A stretch of DNA of 64,000 nt from Cepaea nemoralis (taxonomy: Eukaryota > Mollusca > Gastropoda > Stylommatophora > Helicidae), in contig JACEFZ010024509.1 of NCBI GenBank assembly GCA_014155875.1, positions 225,001 through 289,000 on the forward strand, given 5' to 3'. Both the position numbers and the translations under genes were made by a program. Shown one piece after another: positions 10,700 through 21,354 of this stretch. The first letter of the stretch is position 1; every line of letters starts with the position of its first letter. A model generated the notes under the pieces. That model saw only the letters and a list, made by a program, of their open reading frames with translations. It made no database searches and was not told where the DNA came from.

Positions 10700-11180
10700 A
10701 AATCAATCAATCACGTGCCGTCTCCTCAATGAAGGTTGGCTGAAATAAATCTCCAACACTGTCTGTCTCTTGCCCTGACTTTACATTCTGTCAGACTGAG
10801 GTTCGTCCATCCCTTGATGTTAACTTCCCACTTGTATCGTTGTCTACCTCTTGCTCGCTTGCCCTCAACCTTGCCCTTCAGTATGGTTTTTTTATTTTTA
10901 AGAGTATCATGTCTTTTATCGTGGCCGAAATATTTCACTTGACTCCTATTTAATTCTTTCATCAACTCTCTCTTTATTCCTAGTTTTTCTAGAACCTCTG
11001 CATTTGATTGTTCCCCCCCCCCCCCCCCCCCATGAAATACGACATATTCGTATGTATATCCACATCTCCAGGGCCTCTATGTGACTTTCTAGTTGCTTGT
11101 TCAATGTCCAGGCTTCTGCGCCATACAGTAGCGTTGAATATACGTAGCATTTGACAATTCTCATTTTCAATGCGTTGTTA
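10700..11180 (-). pseudogene. RTE-like LINE ORF2 C-terminus
   Basis: Minus-strand translation gives KCYVYSTLLYGAEAWTLNKQ, then a frame break at a C-run of about 22 bases (about 11009-11031). It resumes with RSQVKYFGHDKRHDTLKN and GKRARGRQRYKWE. These are the thumb and C-terminal motifs of BovB/RTE-like reverse transcriptases (LLYGxExW, R-x-L-x-x-x-GH, G-x-R-x-R-GR). The homopolymer sits where a catalytically unimportant linker should be and may have expanded after insertion. Dead copy. Confidence 0.7.
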
Positions 11181-11181
11181 A

Positions 11182-11673
11182 TCTCCGTGGTCAAAGGCTT
11201 GCGAATGCGGTTCGTGAACCGCTTACCAGGCGTTCGAAACTCAGCTGCGACCGATTTGTGCAGCAGACCGTGTCACGTTGTGTAATAACGTGTTGGTATG
11301 GGAGCCGGTCGTTCAGAAAGCAAAAAACTAAAAAGATTGTTTGCATATCCTTTACAGGACATTGCTGTCAACATCAGCATCTTTCAGCTTATTTGTTGAT
11401 TTCTTGGCAAGATTACGCTCAGTAGTTTGCCACTGCTTTCTGAGCGGCCGGCTCACATACCCTTTAAGTTACCGACGCGATTCGAACCACTGCTGATTCT
11501 CACCGTCGTCACGTTACTTACGAGAGTATACGAGATTACGGAGAAAAGTCGCTAACCTCTAGGCCAGGAAACCCGCAATGGCAAACTACTGAACGTAAAA
11601 CTTGCCTAGCACATCAACAGCAGCTGGAAAATCCTGGTGTTGACTGCAACGTCCTGTAAGAGATATGCAACAT
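11182..11673 (+). repeat. SINE family A, split by a second SINE
   Basis: The left half (to about 11322) has CTCCGTGGTCAAAGG (box A-like), GCGTTCGAAACTC (box B-like) and GAGCCGGTCGTTCAGAAAGC. The right half resumes at about 11576 with GGCAAACTACTGAACGTAAA and ends in GTTGACTGCAACGTCCTG. In the intact copy at 61632 these two parts are adjacent. An inverted copy of the same family sits between them. Confidence 0.75.
11344..11575 (-). repeat. SINE family A inserted into another SINE
   Basis: This near full-length minus-strand copy begins (right end) with the tRNA-like head and ends (left end) at GGATATGCAA. It interrupts the plus-strand SINE, giving an inverted pair that could fold into a hairpin. 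Box B on the minus strand is GGTTCGAATCG. Confidence 0.75.
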
Positions 11674-11689
11674 TTAAAAAAAATATCTC

Positions 11690-12476
11690 TAGATGTTAAT
11701 ACTGATTTCTTGCTTTTGTAAGCATTTTTTTGACCATTCCTATTCTCTTTTTGATTTCTATATCACTTCTGCCATCGTCTGTTTTGTTATATGTCAAAGA
11801 TAGGAGAAACTTGTTAATTGTTCTAGTATCTGCCCGTTTACTGTGATTTTCATAGATGACCTTTCCTTTCCACTGCTAATTATTATAGTGTTTTTTAGAT
11901 GTTAATATCTAAGCCACATTCTGCACTATGCCTGTTTACTTGTTCCACTAGGTTTTGTAACACTTGCTCGCTTTCTGCTAGTAACACGATATGGACAGCA
12001 TACCTAAGAATTTTTATGATTCTTCCATTGATGTTATGTCCAGGCAGTTCAACTTGTTTAAAAATTCTTTCTGTGTATAGGTTGAAGAGGCTTGGGGACA
12101 GTACACATCCCTGCCGCACTCCTCTTTTTATCTCTATAGGCGACGAATAGTTATTTCCGCATCTAATAGACGCCACTTGTTCCCAGTACACGTTACTAAT
12201 AAGTCTGATGCCCTTTCCGTCTAATCCTATATCTTGAAGGCACGTAATTAGTCGTTCATGTTGTACTCTATCAAAAGATTTCTTGTAGTCTATAAAACAA
12301 ACATATATATTTTTTTGAACTTCTATATACTTTTTAATTAGAACATGAAACCGATCTCTTTTTCCCCGCTGAAACCAGCACGGACAGTCGGACAATAATT
12401 TAGTGGCAGTCCGAGTTGGGACATACCAACATGTAAGTAACTTACATTTATTTGTGGTCAAGTTTAAGCCACACAT
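11690..12476 (-). pseudogene. RTE-like LINE reverse transcriptase fragment
   Basis: The minus strand reads VCFIDYKKSFDRVQHERL (RT motif 3), GVRQGCVLSPSLFNLYTE (motif 4) and LRYAVHIVLLAESE. In the last, the catalytic F/YADD box has become YAVH, so both catalytic aspartates are lost. ECGLDI follows. The fragment lacks an endonuclease and C-terminus: its 5' side (in element sense) ends near 12476, and its 3' side runs into the SINE. It belongs to the same broad family as 17755-19026 and 12571-13164. Confidence 0.8.
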
Positions 12477-12570
12477 GTTGTTAACTTTGTTAAGTGCCCC
12501 GACAGTTGCAGTGAGAAGAGCCAGATTTGGGAACGGAATTAGTTGCCACTATTGAGAATATATTTTCATT

Positions 12571-13164
12571 ATGTGTGATTACAACTGCTCCAACATCATA
12601 AGGGAAGAAATACAAACTAGAATCAATTCTGGAAATAAGATATACTATGCACTACAATATCTACTAAAATCAAATGCGCTATTTCGTAACACCAAACTCA
12701 CAATATACAAAACACTGATCAGACCAGTTGTGCTGTATGGGTCTGAAACCTGGAGTACAACGAAAGGAGACGAAGCCTTGTTACAAACCTTTGAGGTCAA
12801 AGTTTTAAGACGCATCTTTGGACCCATTAGGGATACACAAAGTGGAGAGTGGAAAAGAAGAAGTAACAAAGACATTTATGATCTGTTTAAGTCCCCGCTA
12901 GTCACTGGTATCATGAAGGCTAATAGACTACAATGGCTGGGGCATATAGAAAGAATGGAAGATAATAGGGAAACACAACTCGCTTACACTCAGGAAATAA
13001 ATGACCGTAGACCCCGAGGTAGACCACGAAGACGGTGGAGAGATAATATATATACAGACCTACAAGCAATTGGAATCAACGACTGGCAAGAGAGGGTCAA
13101 CCAGAGAGACGAATGGGGACGGATTGTATCTGCAGCAAAGAACCTCAATGGCTCGGAACGTTGA
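12571..13164 (+). pseudogene. LINE ORF2 C-terminus (GAA-tailed family)
   Basis: An open frame of 197 codons ends at a TGA that overlaps the start of a GAA tail. It carries LIRPVVLYGSETW, LRRIFGPIRDTQSGEWKRRSN, RLQWLGHIERMEDN and RRPRGRPRRRWRDN, typical of the thumb and C-terminal part of RTE-like reverse transcriptases. The catalytic RT domain is absent, so this is a 5'-truncated insertion and the first ATG is not a true start. A second copy at 32042-32768 (minus) is about nine-tenths identical in protein by eye. Confidence 0.85.
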
Positions 13165-13180
13165 AGAAGAAGAATAAGAA

Positions 13181-13221
<41 letters not shown>

Positions 13222-13227
13222 AGAAGT
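13165..13227 (+). repeat. (GAA)n tail of the LINE
   Basis: The stop codon TGA merges directly into GAAGAAGAAGAATAAGAATAAG and then regular GAA units. RTE-type LINEs end in short tandem repeats instead of poly(A), and this is such a tail. Confidence 0.85.
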
Positions 13228-14160
13228 GATTACAGGTGAATTATATGTATGTATTATAAAGAAAATTAGCCACGTTAGGACGGCGTGACGCAGTATAGTA
13301 ATTCATCAGTCAACAGGAGGGAATTCGTTTATATGATTTAGGCCAGTTCTTTAGCTCAAGCAATTAACTGGACTTCATACAAAATATGTCATGCAGGCAT
13401 TAGCAACAAAATATGCTTGAAAGCCTACAGAGGGAAATGGATAGTCAGTAATGATATATGTCTGTGACTAGAGGAATTGTAGTACTAGGATTCCTTGGGA
13501 ATCGAATGTTTTTTTTTTCACTAGCAGCAATTGATTATTTTCTATAATGGTCTTAAATCCACAAGTTAAGAGTTAGCGCGCGCAACGTCTGACCTTCAGT
13601 CTTCTTGACGGTCAGTGCTGGTTCTAGTGACAAACTATACTGCACTATTACTGACATGCAGTAGAATCCTTGTGTGTTTCTTGAGTAACTCTGAAGGAGC
13701 ATCGGCTGTATCGTGTTAGGATTGTCATTAAGTTATTTTCCTATGACAAGTATAATCAGTGTTGACCGTATAACCAGTAAGGGTAGCAATAAGGGACGTG
13801 TTCTCATAAAACTATTCGCCTATAAAGTATGAAAAAGTCATGGGCAGAATGCTAGAATAGATACGGGAAATTACTTCCCGACCCACAGCTCACAAGTTGT
13901 ATTTTTATTTGGATATAGTTTCAACGTTGTTGTGAGCTCACCCCAAATCTGCATCATCATCAACGTAATCAATATCACCAGTAATATCATATGTAACAGC
14001 AACAGCTGCAATAAGTATCGATCAGCTATTACAACTGCAACTCTACGAAATATTTTAAGCATCGTCACATACATGAATTACATATTGATTGCAGTATGCT
14101 TACCTCGCTTCAGAGATCGCAGATTGTGATAATTGTATGGATTTGTTTGCCCTGGCCATG
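13228..14160. other. No gene recognised
   Basis: Mixed AT-rich sequence with short, domain-free open frames on both strands. I see nothing to annotate. Confidence 0.45.
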
Positions 14161-14164
14161 CGGT

Positions 14165-14420
14165 AGTGCGAGAAAATGAACAGGCTGTTAGGCTGGCAAG
14201 GAATACATCTCTTGGTGGTAGATTACTTATGGACAAGGGAGACGTGTTCATGAGCCTGTAGGATCAGGTGGAGAAGGTGGGGGAACAGATTGAGAATCCG
14301 AATGTGGAAAGGATGAGATTGCGGGGGATTGGCAGGGGTTTTCGTAGAATCTCAAAACTGAGAGGGAAGACCAGGAAAACTTTCAATCAGATAGCGGTTT
14401 CATTGACTTCTGTATACAAG
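14165..14420 (+). pseudogene. LINE C-terminal remnant (RNase H family)
   Basis: Plus-strand pieces read GGRLLMDKGDVF, EQIENPNVERMRLRGIGRGF and RISKLRGKTRKTFNQIA. These match the post-RNase H tail seen at 39480 and 35480. A stop codon after VFMSL breaks it. RT and RNase H are absent. Confidence 0.65.
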
Positions 14421-15221
14421 GTATATTGGTAGCGCAGCTTCAGTATTGTCTACCCATTGAAGGAACCCGTTTGCTACTGCGGCGTCACAGAATCACAACT
14501 AAGTCTAGCAAAGCTACATCAGTAGTCTATTGAACAATCACACGAATTTGTAGTAGAACAGTGCTAAGTATACATACATCCAACAACATATATCGAAGTG
14601 GCGTCAACCTTGCAGTCATCTTAGATAGAGATCAGAGGAAGGACAGTGGAGGAAAGCTACAGACAAGCATCGCTAGAACTACCAGATAAGCTGAGTATAG
14701 TGCAGCTGTCCCAGACCCAACACCCACTGCTGGCTTATGAAATTTTTTTATGATTACACATGAACCAATTAAGCGTTGCACGCTCATTTGTTTCATAACG
14801 CAATATCTTCTAACGATTTTTCTTTCTCACTCTGTGAGTAACTCTTCTAATGTTTACTAAACAGTAATATCTGATTCATAGATTATTACTAAAATATAAA
14901 CTATTGAGGTTTATTGCGAATTCATAACAATTAGACTATTAATAGAATGAGTAATTACGAAAGTTGGATGTACTATTTGTATCACTCTTGTGATTCGAAT
15001 GAGAGAGATTGGGGGGCTCCTTCTTTATCACAGGTAAAGATAGCATAACACAGATAAATAGACCTGCTGTCTTCAACCAGTTGTACAGCTGCCAGCCTTA
15101 CGTTCTGTTTTCCTGTGCCACTGCTAGGAGGGTAGACTCTTCTGGGACCAGTATTCGTACTTCGTAGTTCAAAACGAGCCGACTTGTCTTCTTTTCCTTC
15201 ATTGGGGGGGGGGGGACTTTT
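14421..15221. other. No further gene; includes 3' side of the kelch gene
   Basis: The part nearest 15222 is likely 3' untranslated sequence of the minus-strand kelch gene. A 12-base G-run lies at about 15204-15215. The rest shows nothing recognisable. Confidence 0.4.
14910..14915 (-). promoter_or_regulatory. Candidate polyadenylation signal for the kelch gene
   Basis: AATAAA on the minus strand, about 310 bases beyond the kelch stop codon. Position and motif fit, but AT-rich DNA gives such hexamers by chance. Confidence 0.35.
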
Positions 15222-17216
15222 TCAAGCGTCAGCCTCTTTATCTTCTGATTCACACGCGGTGTTCTCTCTACGGTCAAAGACCTCGACAGAATCATTCCAA
15301 CTACGGGGTCTCGATAGGGGCCCGTGTTGTGATGTTTTCCTCATTTCTACCTGTGCCAGCATTGGGTAACTTGCTCGAGTGGATGTATCATCCCTAAACC
15401 CCTTGTTAATTTCCTGGAGTGGTGTTTGTTTCACATTTTGTTCTTCATCTGATAGAATGCTGTCTTCGTTACCGATATAAAATTGACTGTTACAAAGCGC
15501 AGCCGAATTACCCATATTTAAGTCTACGACAATGGGCAGGCATGAGGTGTCACTCTGTATTTGTACTACATTAACCTTCTCGATGATTCCAGGAAGATTT
15601 GTGGGCCACATAAAATTTTTGGGCTTGTGTTCACAGTTTATGCTTCCAAAAATGAAAAGCTGTTTCTGATACAATATAGAGCCGTATATTTGCCATGCGA
15701 AGTTCCAAAGCACACATTGAAACTCGAAGTTAACCTCAAAACATTTGCCAGAAACAATTTTCCACAAATGACCGTTTTTCTGCAACACAAAAACATTCTC
15801 ATCGGACATGAAGCTGACCATGCCATCTAGTGGTCCGCTGATTGGTTTGCTCGGTGATACTTCACTATGCTTGTTTAGGTCCGGCTTGTATAACAGTATC
15901 GTAACCGTTCCATTGAGTGTGCCAAATAATAGAATATTGTTTTTATATTTGATAATTGATTCTACATAGCTAATTGCTGATAAGCATTCTGTCCATTGCT
16001 TGTGGTAACCATGCATGCAGTTGACGCGCTGAAGTCGTCCATATGTTGTGTCAATGCAGTAAATATAACTTCCGAAGGACAACAACATATTTCTCCTCGT
16101 TGGCTTTGGCCTGCGGGCTTTGTCTTCAAGTAACTTGTTCCAGACTTTGTCTTGTGTGAACATCTGTAAGTTTTTCCAATTGTTCATGTACAAAACGTTG
16201 TCAAACACGGCTAAACTAGCCATGAAGGGATCTGGCAGTGTCGTGTACTCTTGCAAGGAACCATCCTTGAGGAGGTAAACATTAACCGTGGCACCAGAGG
16301 CAAAGACCATGGCGTGTTTCATCTCACTTGTTGCCCTATGAACAGCGGTATCAAGCCATGGACCATGTCGATGTTTCACAGACAATTTATAGTCGACAGC
16401 TCTGATAATCATATCACGGGCAGACCTACAAGACATCATGATGTCATCTTCAAGTAGTTCTCTCAAACATTCATTGCTGACTAAACAAAGTCGTACAGCA
16501 GATAACAGTTTTACAACACACTGCTTTCTATCCACGACTGGGGTATTGACAAATATATCATCAGTACTTTTAGAAGCAATACCAGCTTGTGATTCTGTTG
16601 AAGCTGTTGAGCCTTTCTCTTTGTAATTTATCCAATTCAAAATAACCCACACAGCGGAATCTTCGCATCGAGCTTTTAAATGATCGTTTTTAAGAATATT
16701 GTAAACATCGATTGCAGGAAGTTGATTAAATCCCACATCGGACATACACAACTCGAAATTGTTGCACACAAAATTAAATGAGAAAATCTTTACATTCTTT
16801 GAATCAAGTTGATTTGCATGATTGTAAAATTCAAGACAGTTCGATACTGTCATTGCTTGCTTAACAAAACGCTCACATTCATCAATCATGAAGGCGATCT
16901 GTAGCTGAACTGAGGCATGCCACACTTCAATAATATTTTCTTTAGTTAAACCACAAATTCCTTTGTACAAGGATTCAAAGATGACAGCAAATGCACCTTT
17001 AGTGACTCCTTGAAGATCAGCACGATTCTCTTGGCACTCCTTCATCTGCGATCTGAAGAGTGCCTGGAAGTATCCAGAGCAAGCATTCAGCATCACTTTA
17101 TGACATTCAAAAGGATCACCCTCCACAAAAACAGTGAAGTCACTGAAAGCAGATATACCAGGCAGGTTTCTGAAACAGCTCTGAAGACTAAAACCCAGTT
17201 GTGGATTAACAGCCAT
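15222..17216 (-). CDS. BTB-BACK-kelch-like protein
   Basis: A single open exon of about 664 codons. Residues about 25-125 form a BTB/POZ domain (FSDFTVFVEGDPFECHKVML, then SGYFQALF and LQGVTKGAFAVIFESLYKG). Residues about 126-265 fit a BACK domain (CLEFYNHANQLDSKN, then VWVILNWI). The rest (about 310-590) has degenerate kelch-type beta-propeller blades (MASLAVFDNVLYMNN, LLSFGSYIYCID, NILLFGTLNG). Members with this layout usually act as substrate adaptors of cullin-3 ubiquitin ligases in the cytoplasm; that role is inferred from family. The last 70 or so residues are acidic, serine-rich and not domain-like. I chose the ATG at 17216 because the bases just before it look like a splice acceptor; an in-frame ATG at 17264 would add 16 residues. 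No stop or frameshift interrupts it, and a decayed paralogue lies at 44765-46127, so this copy is probably functional. Confidence 0.85.
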   Translation of the reverse strand: MAVNPQLGFSLQSCFRNLPGISAFSDFTVFVEGDPFECHKVMLNACSGYFQALFRSQMKECQENRADLQGVTKGAFAVIFESLYKGICGLTKENIIEVWHASVQLQIAFMIDECERFVKQAMTVSNCLEFYNHANQLDSKNVKIFSFNFVCNNFELCMSDVGFNQLPAIDVYNILKNDHLKARCEDSAVWVILNWINYKEKGSTASTESQAGIASKSTDDIFVNTPVVDRKQCVVKLLSAVRLCLVSNECLRELLEDDIMMSCRSARDMIIRAVDYKLSVKHRHGPWLDTAVHRATSEMKHAMVFASGATVNVYLLKDGSLQEYTTLPDPFMASLAVFDNVLYMNNWKNLQMFTQDKVWNKLLEDKARRPKPTRRNMLLSFGSYIYCIDTTYGRLQRVNCMHGYHKQWTECLSAISYVESIIKYKNNILLFGTLNGTVTILLYKPDLNKHSEVSPSKPISGPLDGMVSFMSDENVFVLQKNGHLWKIVSGKCFEVNFEFQCVLWNFAWQIYGSILYQKQLFIFGSINCEHKPKNFMWPTNLPGIIEKVNVVQIQSDTSCLPIVVDLNMGNSAALCNSQFYIGNEDSILSDEEQNVKQTPLQEINKGFRDDTSTRASYPMLAQVEMRKTSQHGPLSRPRSWNDSVEVFDRRENTACESEDKEADA

Positions 17217-17231
17217 CTGCGAAAGTAAGAA
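17217..17231 (-). other. Probable 3' splice site before the kelch ATG
   Basis: On the minus strand CTTCTTACTTTCGCAG immediately precedes ATGGCT. A pyrimidine tract ending in CAG fits an acceptor, implying a 5' untranslated exon farther upstream and a single coding exon. No donor was identified. Confidence 0.45.
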
Positions 17232-17290
17232 GGAATAATTTCGCACGACAAACATTAGTTCCAATATGAAAACTAACTTCGCTGGAGATA

Positions 17291-17648
<358 letters not shown>

Positions 17649-17727
17649 GAAACGCGGGAAAAAAAATAAAATAAATATATATATATATATTCAAGTTATA
17701 AGTTATATTCAAGATATAAGTATCCAA

Positions 17728-19026
17728 GTTGCAATCCCAAAGAAATCAGGAGCCTTGGAATGTGATCAACATCGAACAATTAGTATAATGAGTCACATCA
17801 CGAAGATTTTGCTAAGAATTATCATGCAAAGAGTTAGGAGGAAAATACAACCTGAAATAGGAGAAGAACAATGTGGGTTCGTGGAAGGCAAGGGTACAGC
17901 AAATGCTGTGTATATACTGAGAAACATAATCGAACGTTCTATAGAAGTAAACAAAGATCTACACCTTTGCTTTATTGACTACACAAAAGCTTTTGATAAA
18001 GTGAGACATGTCAACATGATAAGGATGCTTGAAGATCTACAAATTGATGGAAAAGATCTTAGACTTGTAAAAAACATATATTGGAAACAACAAGCTGCCA
18101 TAAGAGTTGATAATGAAGTAAGCCAATATCAGCCTATTAAAAGGGGTGTGAGACAGGGATGTGTAATGTCTCCAGATCTGTTTTCCCTGTACAGTGAAAG
18201 TATTTTCAGAAATATTGAAGATATGGAAGGAATCAACATTGGGGGACGATGCATCAATAACATTAGATATGCAGATGATACAGTCTTGATTGCAGACAAT
18301 GAACAGGACCTGCAAAATTTAGTAGATGCGATTGTTACACACAGTGAACAACTAGGGTTAGAATTAAATTATAAAAAGACACAGATTATGGTCGTCACTA
18401 GGAAGGACGAAATACCACAATGTAATATACAAGTAAATGGGAATATTCTTCAACAAGTGAGCAGGTACAATTATCTCGGAACAGTAATAACATCTGATGG
18501 GAGATGCCTTCAAGAGATTATAACAAGAATCGCCATGGCAAAAGTAGCCTTTAGCAAGATGAAAAACATATTGACCAATAAAAAGATGTCAATTGAAACG
18601 AGAAAAAGAGTGTTGAGATGCTACATTGAACCTGTACTTTTATATGGATGTGAGGCGTGGACAATGAGCAGTCAGGCTGAAAAACATCTGATGGCTGTAG
18701 AGATGTGGTTTCTGAGGAAAATGCAAAGAATACCATGGACAGCCAGAAAGACCAATGAACAAGTCCTTCAAGAAACAAATGAAGATCGTAAATTGATTAG
18801 AGAAATTAGACGTAGACAGTCAAAATTTTTTGGGCATGTTATGAGAAGAAATGGATTGGAGAATTTGGTGACAACTGGTAAGATCGAGGGGAACAGACCA
18901 AGGGGAAGACCTAGAAGCAAGTACCTGGATGGCTTGGCCTTGTGGCATGGTCGAGACAGAAATACGGAGCTGATCCACGACTCTGGTGATCGAGTGAGAT
19001 GGCAGAACATGACCGCCCACGCTTAG
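17728..19026 (+). CDS. RTE-like LINE reverse transcriptase, 5'-truncated, frame open
   Basis: From about 17728 to the stop at 19024-19026 the frame is open for more than 420 codons. Reverse transcriptase motifs follow in order: HRTISIMSHITKILLRII; GFVEGKGT; LCFIDYTKAFDKVRH; GVRQGCVMSPDLFSLYSE; the catalytic RYADDTVLIA; GLELNYKKTQIMV; and YNYLGTVITSDG. The C-terminal YIEPVLLYGCEAW, FFGHVMRRN and GNRPRGRPRSKYLDGL complete the usual end. The endonuclease and early RT are missing, so the insertion is 5'-truncated and has no proper start. The open frame and intact YADD indicate a recent copy. A GATGGAT repeat running into (AT)n follows. Pieces of the same family lie at 36695 (minus) and 60228. Confidence 0.85.
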   Translation, partial: VAIPKKSGALECDQHRTISIMSHITKILLRIIMQRVRRKIQPEIGEEQCGFVEGKGTANAVYILRNIIERSIEVNKDLHLCFIDYTKAFDKVRHVNMIRMLEDLQIDGKDLRLVKNIYWKQQAAIRVDNEVSQYQPIKRGVRQGCVMSPDLFSLYSESIFRNIEDMEGINIGGRCINNIRYADDTVLIADNEQDLQNLVDAIVTHSEQLGLELNYKKTQIMVVTRKDEIPQCNIQVNGNILQQVSRYNYLGTVITSDGRCLQEIITRIAMAKVAFSKMKNILTNKKMSIETRKRVLRCYIEPVLLYGCEAWTMSSQAEKHLMAVEMWFLRKMQRIPWTARKTNEQVLQETNEDRKLIREIRRRQSKFFGHVMRRNGLENLVTTGKIEGNRPRGRPRSKYLDGLALWHGRDRNTELIHDSGDRVRWQNMTAHA

Positions 19027-19046
19027 CGGCATGGCACATGATGGAT

Positions 19047-19049
<3 letters not shown>

Positions 19050-19122
<73 letters not shown>
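19050..19122. repeat. (AT)n at LINE 3' end
   Basis: Alternating AT follows the GATGGATGGAT tail of the LINE. The family member at 60228 also runs into GATGGATATATAT, so the tail probably seeded this array. Confidence 0.9.
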
Positions 19123-19125
<3 letters not shown>

Positions 19126-19129
19126 TAGG

Positions 19130-20260
19130 GCTGCGGAAGTTAACGATTAATTAATCGATTAATCGTTAATTTGTTTTAACGATTAATTTTTTTTAACGAT
19201 TAATCGAAAACTTTCCTCCCATCACTTATGCAAATGAACCGGATGTCGAAAAATTGTCGGACATTTTAAACATAGTGCTGCAAACACAACCGAGTTGCAA
19301 AATTGTACTGAGTCACCATTGTGTAAGCTGCAGCAAGATGTACCAACAAGATGAAACAGTATGTTTATTATGCTACAGAGTCTTCTACAGGTCAGAGAAG
19401 CACTAACTGTCTACATGTCAGATGAAAAGAAGCAATTCAAAGGTCCAAAACTGTCAGGTTCAGATTGGGAGAAGATTTCGAAATATGTCAAAGTTTTGGA
19501 CTTATTATGTCAGACCACGGTCCCGCTTGGCGGTCAAGATTTTGTTTAATGTAGCTGTGTATTGCCACGGCTATCATCGTTGACAAAGCATATGACTGAA
19601 CACGGTGATGATTCGGGCTACATAGCTAAATTTAAGGCAGCATGTATTAATGACTTCAGTGAACGTGTAGCTAATAAGACAAGTATTCAAACACTACAGA
19701 TTGCAACAGCACTTGATCCACGCTACAGATACCTGAAGTGTTTGTCAAAAGATGCAAAAGAACGAACTTGGTCACGTATTGAACAATAAATTGCTGTTAA
19801 TGTTCATGATGAGCAGATGGAGACTGCTGCAACGAATGATACTGACATTGACAATGAAACTATATGTGAACCAAATGAAGAGAGTATTAAGCTAATTGAG
19901 TAGGAAATGGATAAGAAAGGTGCTGAATCGGTTGACCCTTTACAATGGTGGAAACTTAATGAACATCGATATCCAAAATTGGCATTCCTTGCCAAGAACA
20001 TTCTTTGCATACCGGCTACCTCAGTTCCATGTGAACGATTGCTCAGCTCTGCTGGTTATATTGTTAATAAGACTCGCTCGTCACTTGAAGCAAATACTGT
20101 CAACATACTCGTCTGTTTGAATAGTTGGTTATTAGATGACTTATGAACAAGACAATCCAGTGTTATTTCGATTTTTGATAAATACAACTATAATGTGAGT
20201 TATATGACCATAATTGATTTGCTTTAATCGAAATTGATTATTTTTCATGCGCTTTAATGC
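19130..20260 (+). mobile_element. hAT-superfamily transposon relic
   Basis: The left end starts AGGGCTGCGG, followed by palindromic ATTAATCG units, as in many hAT (ZBED-type) elements. The body contains pieces of a hAT transposase in several frames, ending with the dimerisation domain at 19907-20146. The right end near 20200-20260 again has TTTAATCGAAATTGATT but no clean inverted copy of the left terminus, so the border is approximate. No TSD was found. Confidence 0.65.
19361..20146 (+). pseudogene. hAT transposase (ZBED-like), broken
   Basis: Three separated open pieces are seen. The first, near 19400-19549, includes SGSDWEKISKYVKVLDL. The second, at 19562-19789, includes IATALDPRYRYLKCLSKDA, the conserved late part of the catalytic region. 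The third, at 19907-20146, includes DPLQWWKLNEHRYPKLAFLA, CIPATSVPCERLLSSAG and NTVNILVCLNSWL, the classic hAT C-terminal dimerisation domain. In-frame stops near 19548, 19787 and 19901 divide them. The BED zinc finger and first half of the catalytic domain are missing. It is not functional. Confidence 0.8.
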
Positions 20261-20328
20261 TTTTTGTTCTTTTGTTGTCAAAGATTAGCTTCATAAGTGA
20301 TATTGAATGAAAGAATACAGATTGTTCG

Positions 20329-20334
<6 letters not shown>

Positions 20335-20393
<59 letters not shown>
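20335..20393. repeat. (CT)n microsatellite
   Basis: An uninterrupted CT dinucleotide run of about 58 bases. Confidence 0.95.
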
Positions 20394-20398
<5 letters not shown>

Positions 20399-20519
20399 AT
20401 ATATATCATGCACATATGTATGTATACTATTGTATGAATGTTTGTTGATGGCTGTAGATGTATGCATGTGCGCTCACACATATCAGTTCACCCAGACTTT
20501 AGGACTCGCTTCATAACAA

Positions 20520-21139
20520 CATAAAGGAGTATATAATATGGGTTTTGTTAGCATCACCATCACACATAGGTGCACATTTCATTGCTCTTCAACATTTGTC
20601 CACTAGGGCCAACCCATTCACTAGCACCCACTCACGCTTTGTAAGTACTATCCACTGGGACTCCTCAGTTTCTACTCCCAGATAAATATCACAATTTTCC
20701 GACCTATCTTCCTGCCTCCCCCCCCCCCTTTTCTTTAATGTACCACTTCCACTAAAGTACCTGGGATGCTCACTGAACCGTTACATCCACCTCCCCGATA
20801 TCATCCTACATCCAACTCCCTTGACTGTGTATAAAAGAAGATAACGGTGACATTCGGGTAATACACATCTTGGGATTCTTAGGTAAGTAGGAACACTTTT
20901 TCCCCTCAAATTTTCATTTTCTCTCCATTGCTCTCAATTTTTTCATCTTTTTATTCTTCTCATCCCGTCGTTACGCATTAATGTAGTCTCCGTGACTATA
21001 TGTTGTGTTTTGTGTATGTATTTGTTTGCTGATGAAGGCTAGTCGCCGCAACGCCCTGTATGTGCCGTAATCGTGTTATGTAAAGCTGCATTGCTTTGTA
21101 TCATTTTATATTGTTTAGAAGACAGCTGAGTATATTGTT
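20520..21139. other. No gene recognised
   Basis: Pyrimidine-rich in part (20690-20730 and 20900-20960). A possible LINE 3' untranslated sequence lies near 21030-21060 (GATGAAGGCTAGTCGCCG). Not classified. Confidence 0.4.
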
Positions 21140-21325
21140 ATGCCGTTAGGCGTCTTGGGGAGTGGTTATTGAAGGTCCAGCGCCTGTGAATAGTGCCTTT
21201 CCTCCCATTTCCTCCATGATTCATGAGCATAGTTATTCTAGGAATTCCCTACCGGCTTGCTATACCTGTCATAGGTTCCTTACCTACTTGGTCCTTTTTA
21301 TAAGGTCCTAAAGAAGAGCTCTAAG
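21140..21325. repeat. Unclassified dispersed repeat, copy 2
   Basis: Partner of 10290-10480. The shared order is GTTAGGCG, GGTTATT, CCAGCGCCTGTGA, GCCTTTCCTCC, GATTCATG and AGGTTCCTTACCTACTTG. Confidence 0.6.
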
Positions 21326-21354
21326 TGTTATAAAAAGCACCAGTAAAAATTAAT

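Noticed and set aside
15561..17228. Plus-strand open frames across the kelch gene
   Set aside because: They are antisense shadows of a well-supported minus-strand gene.
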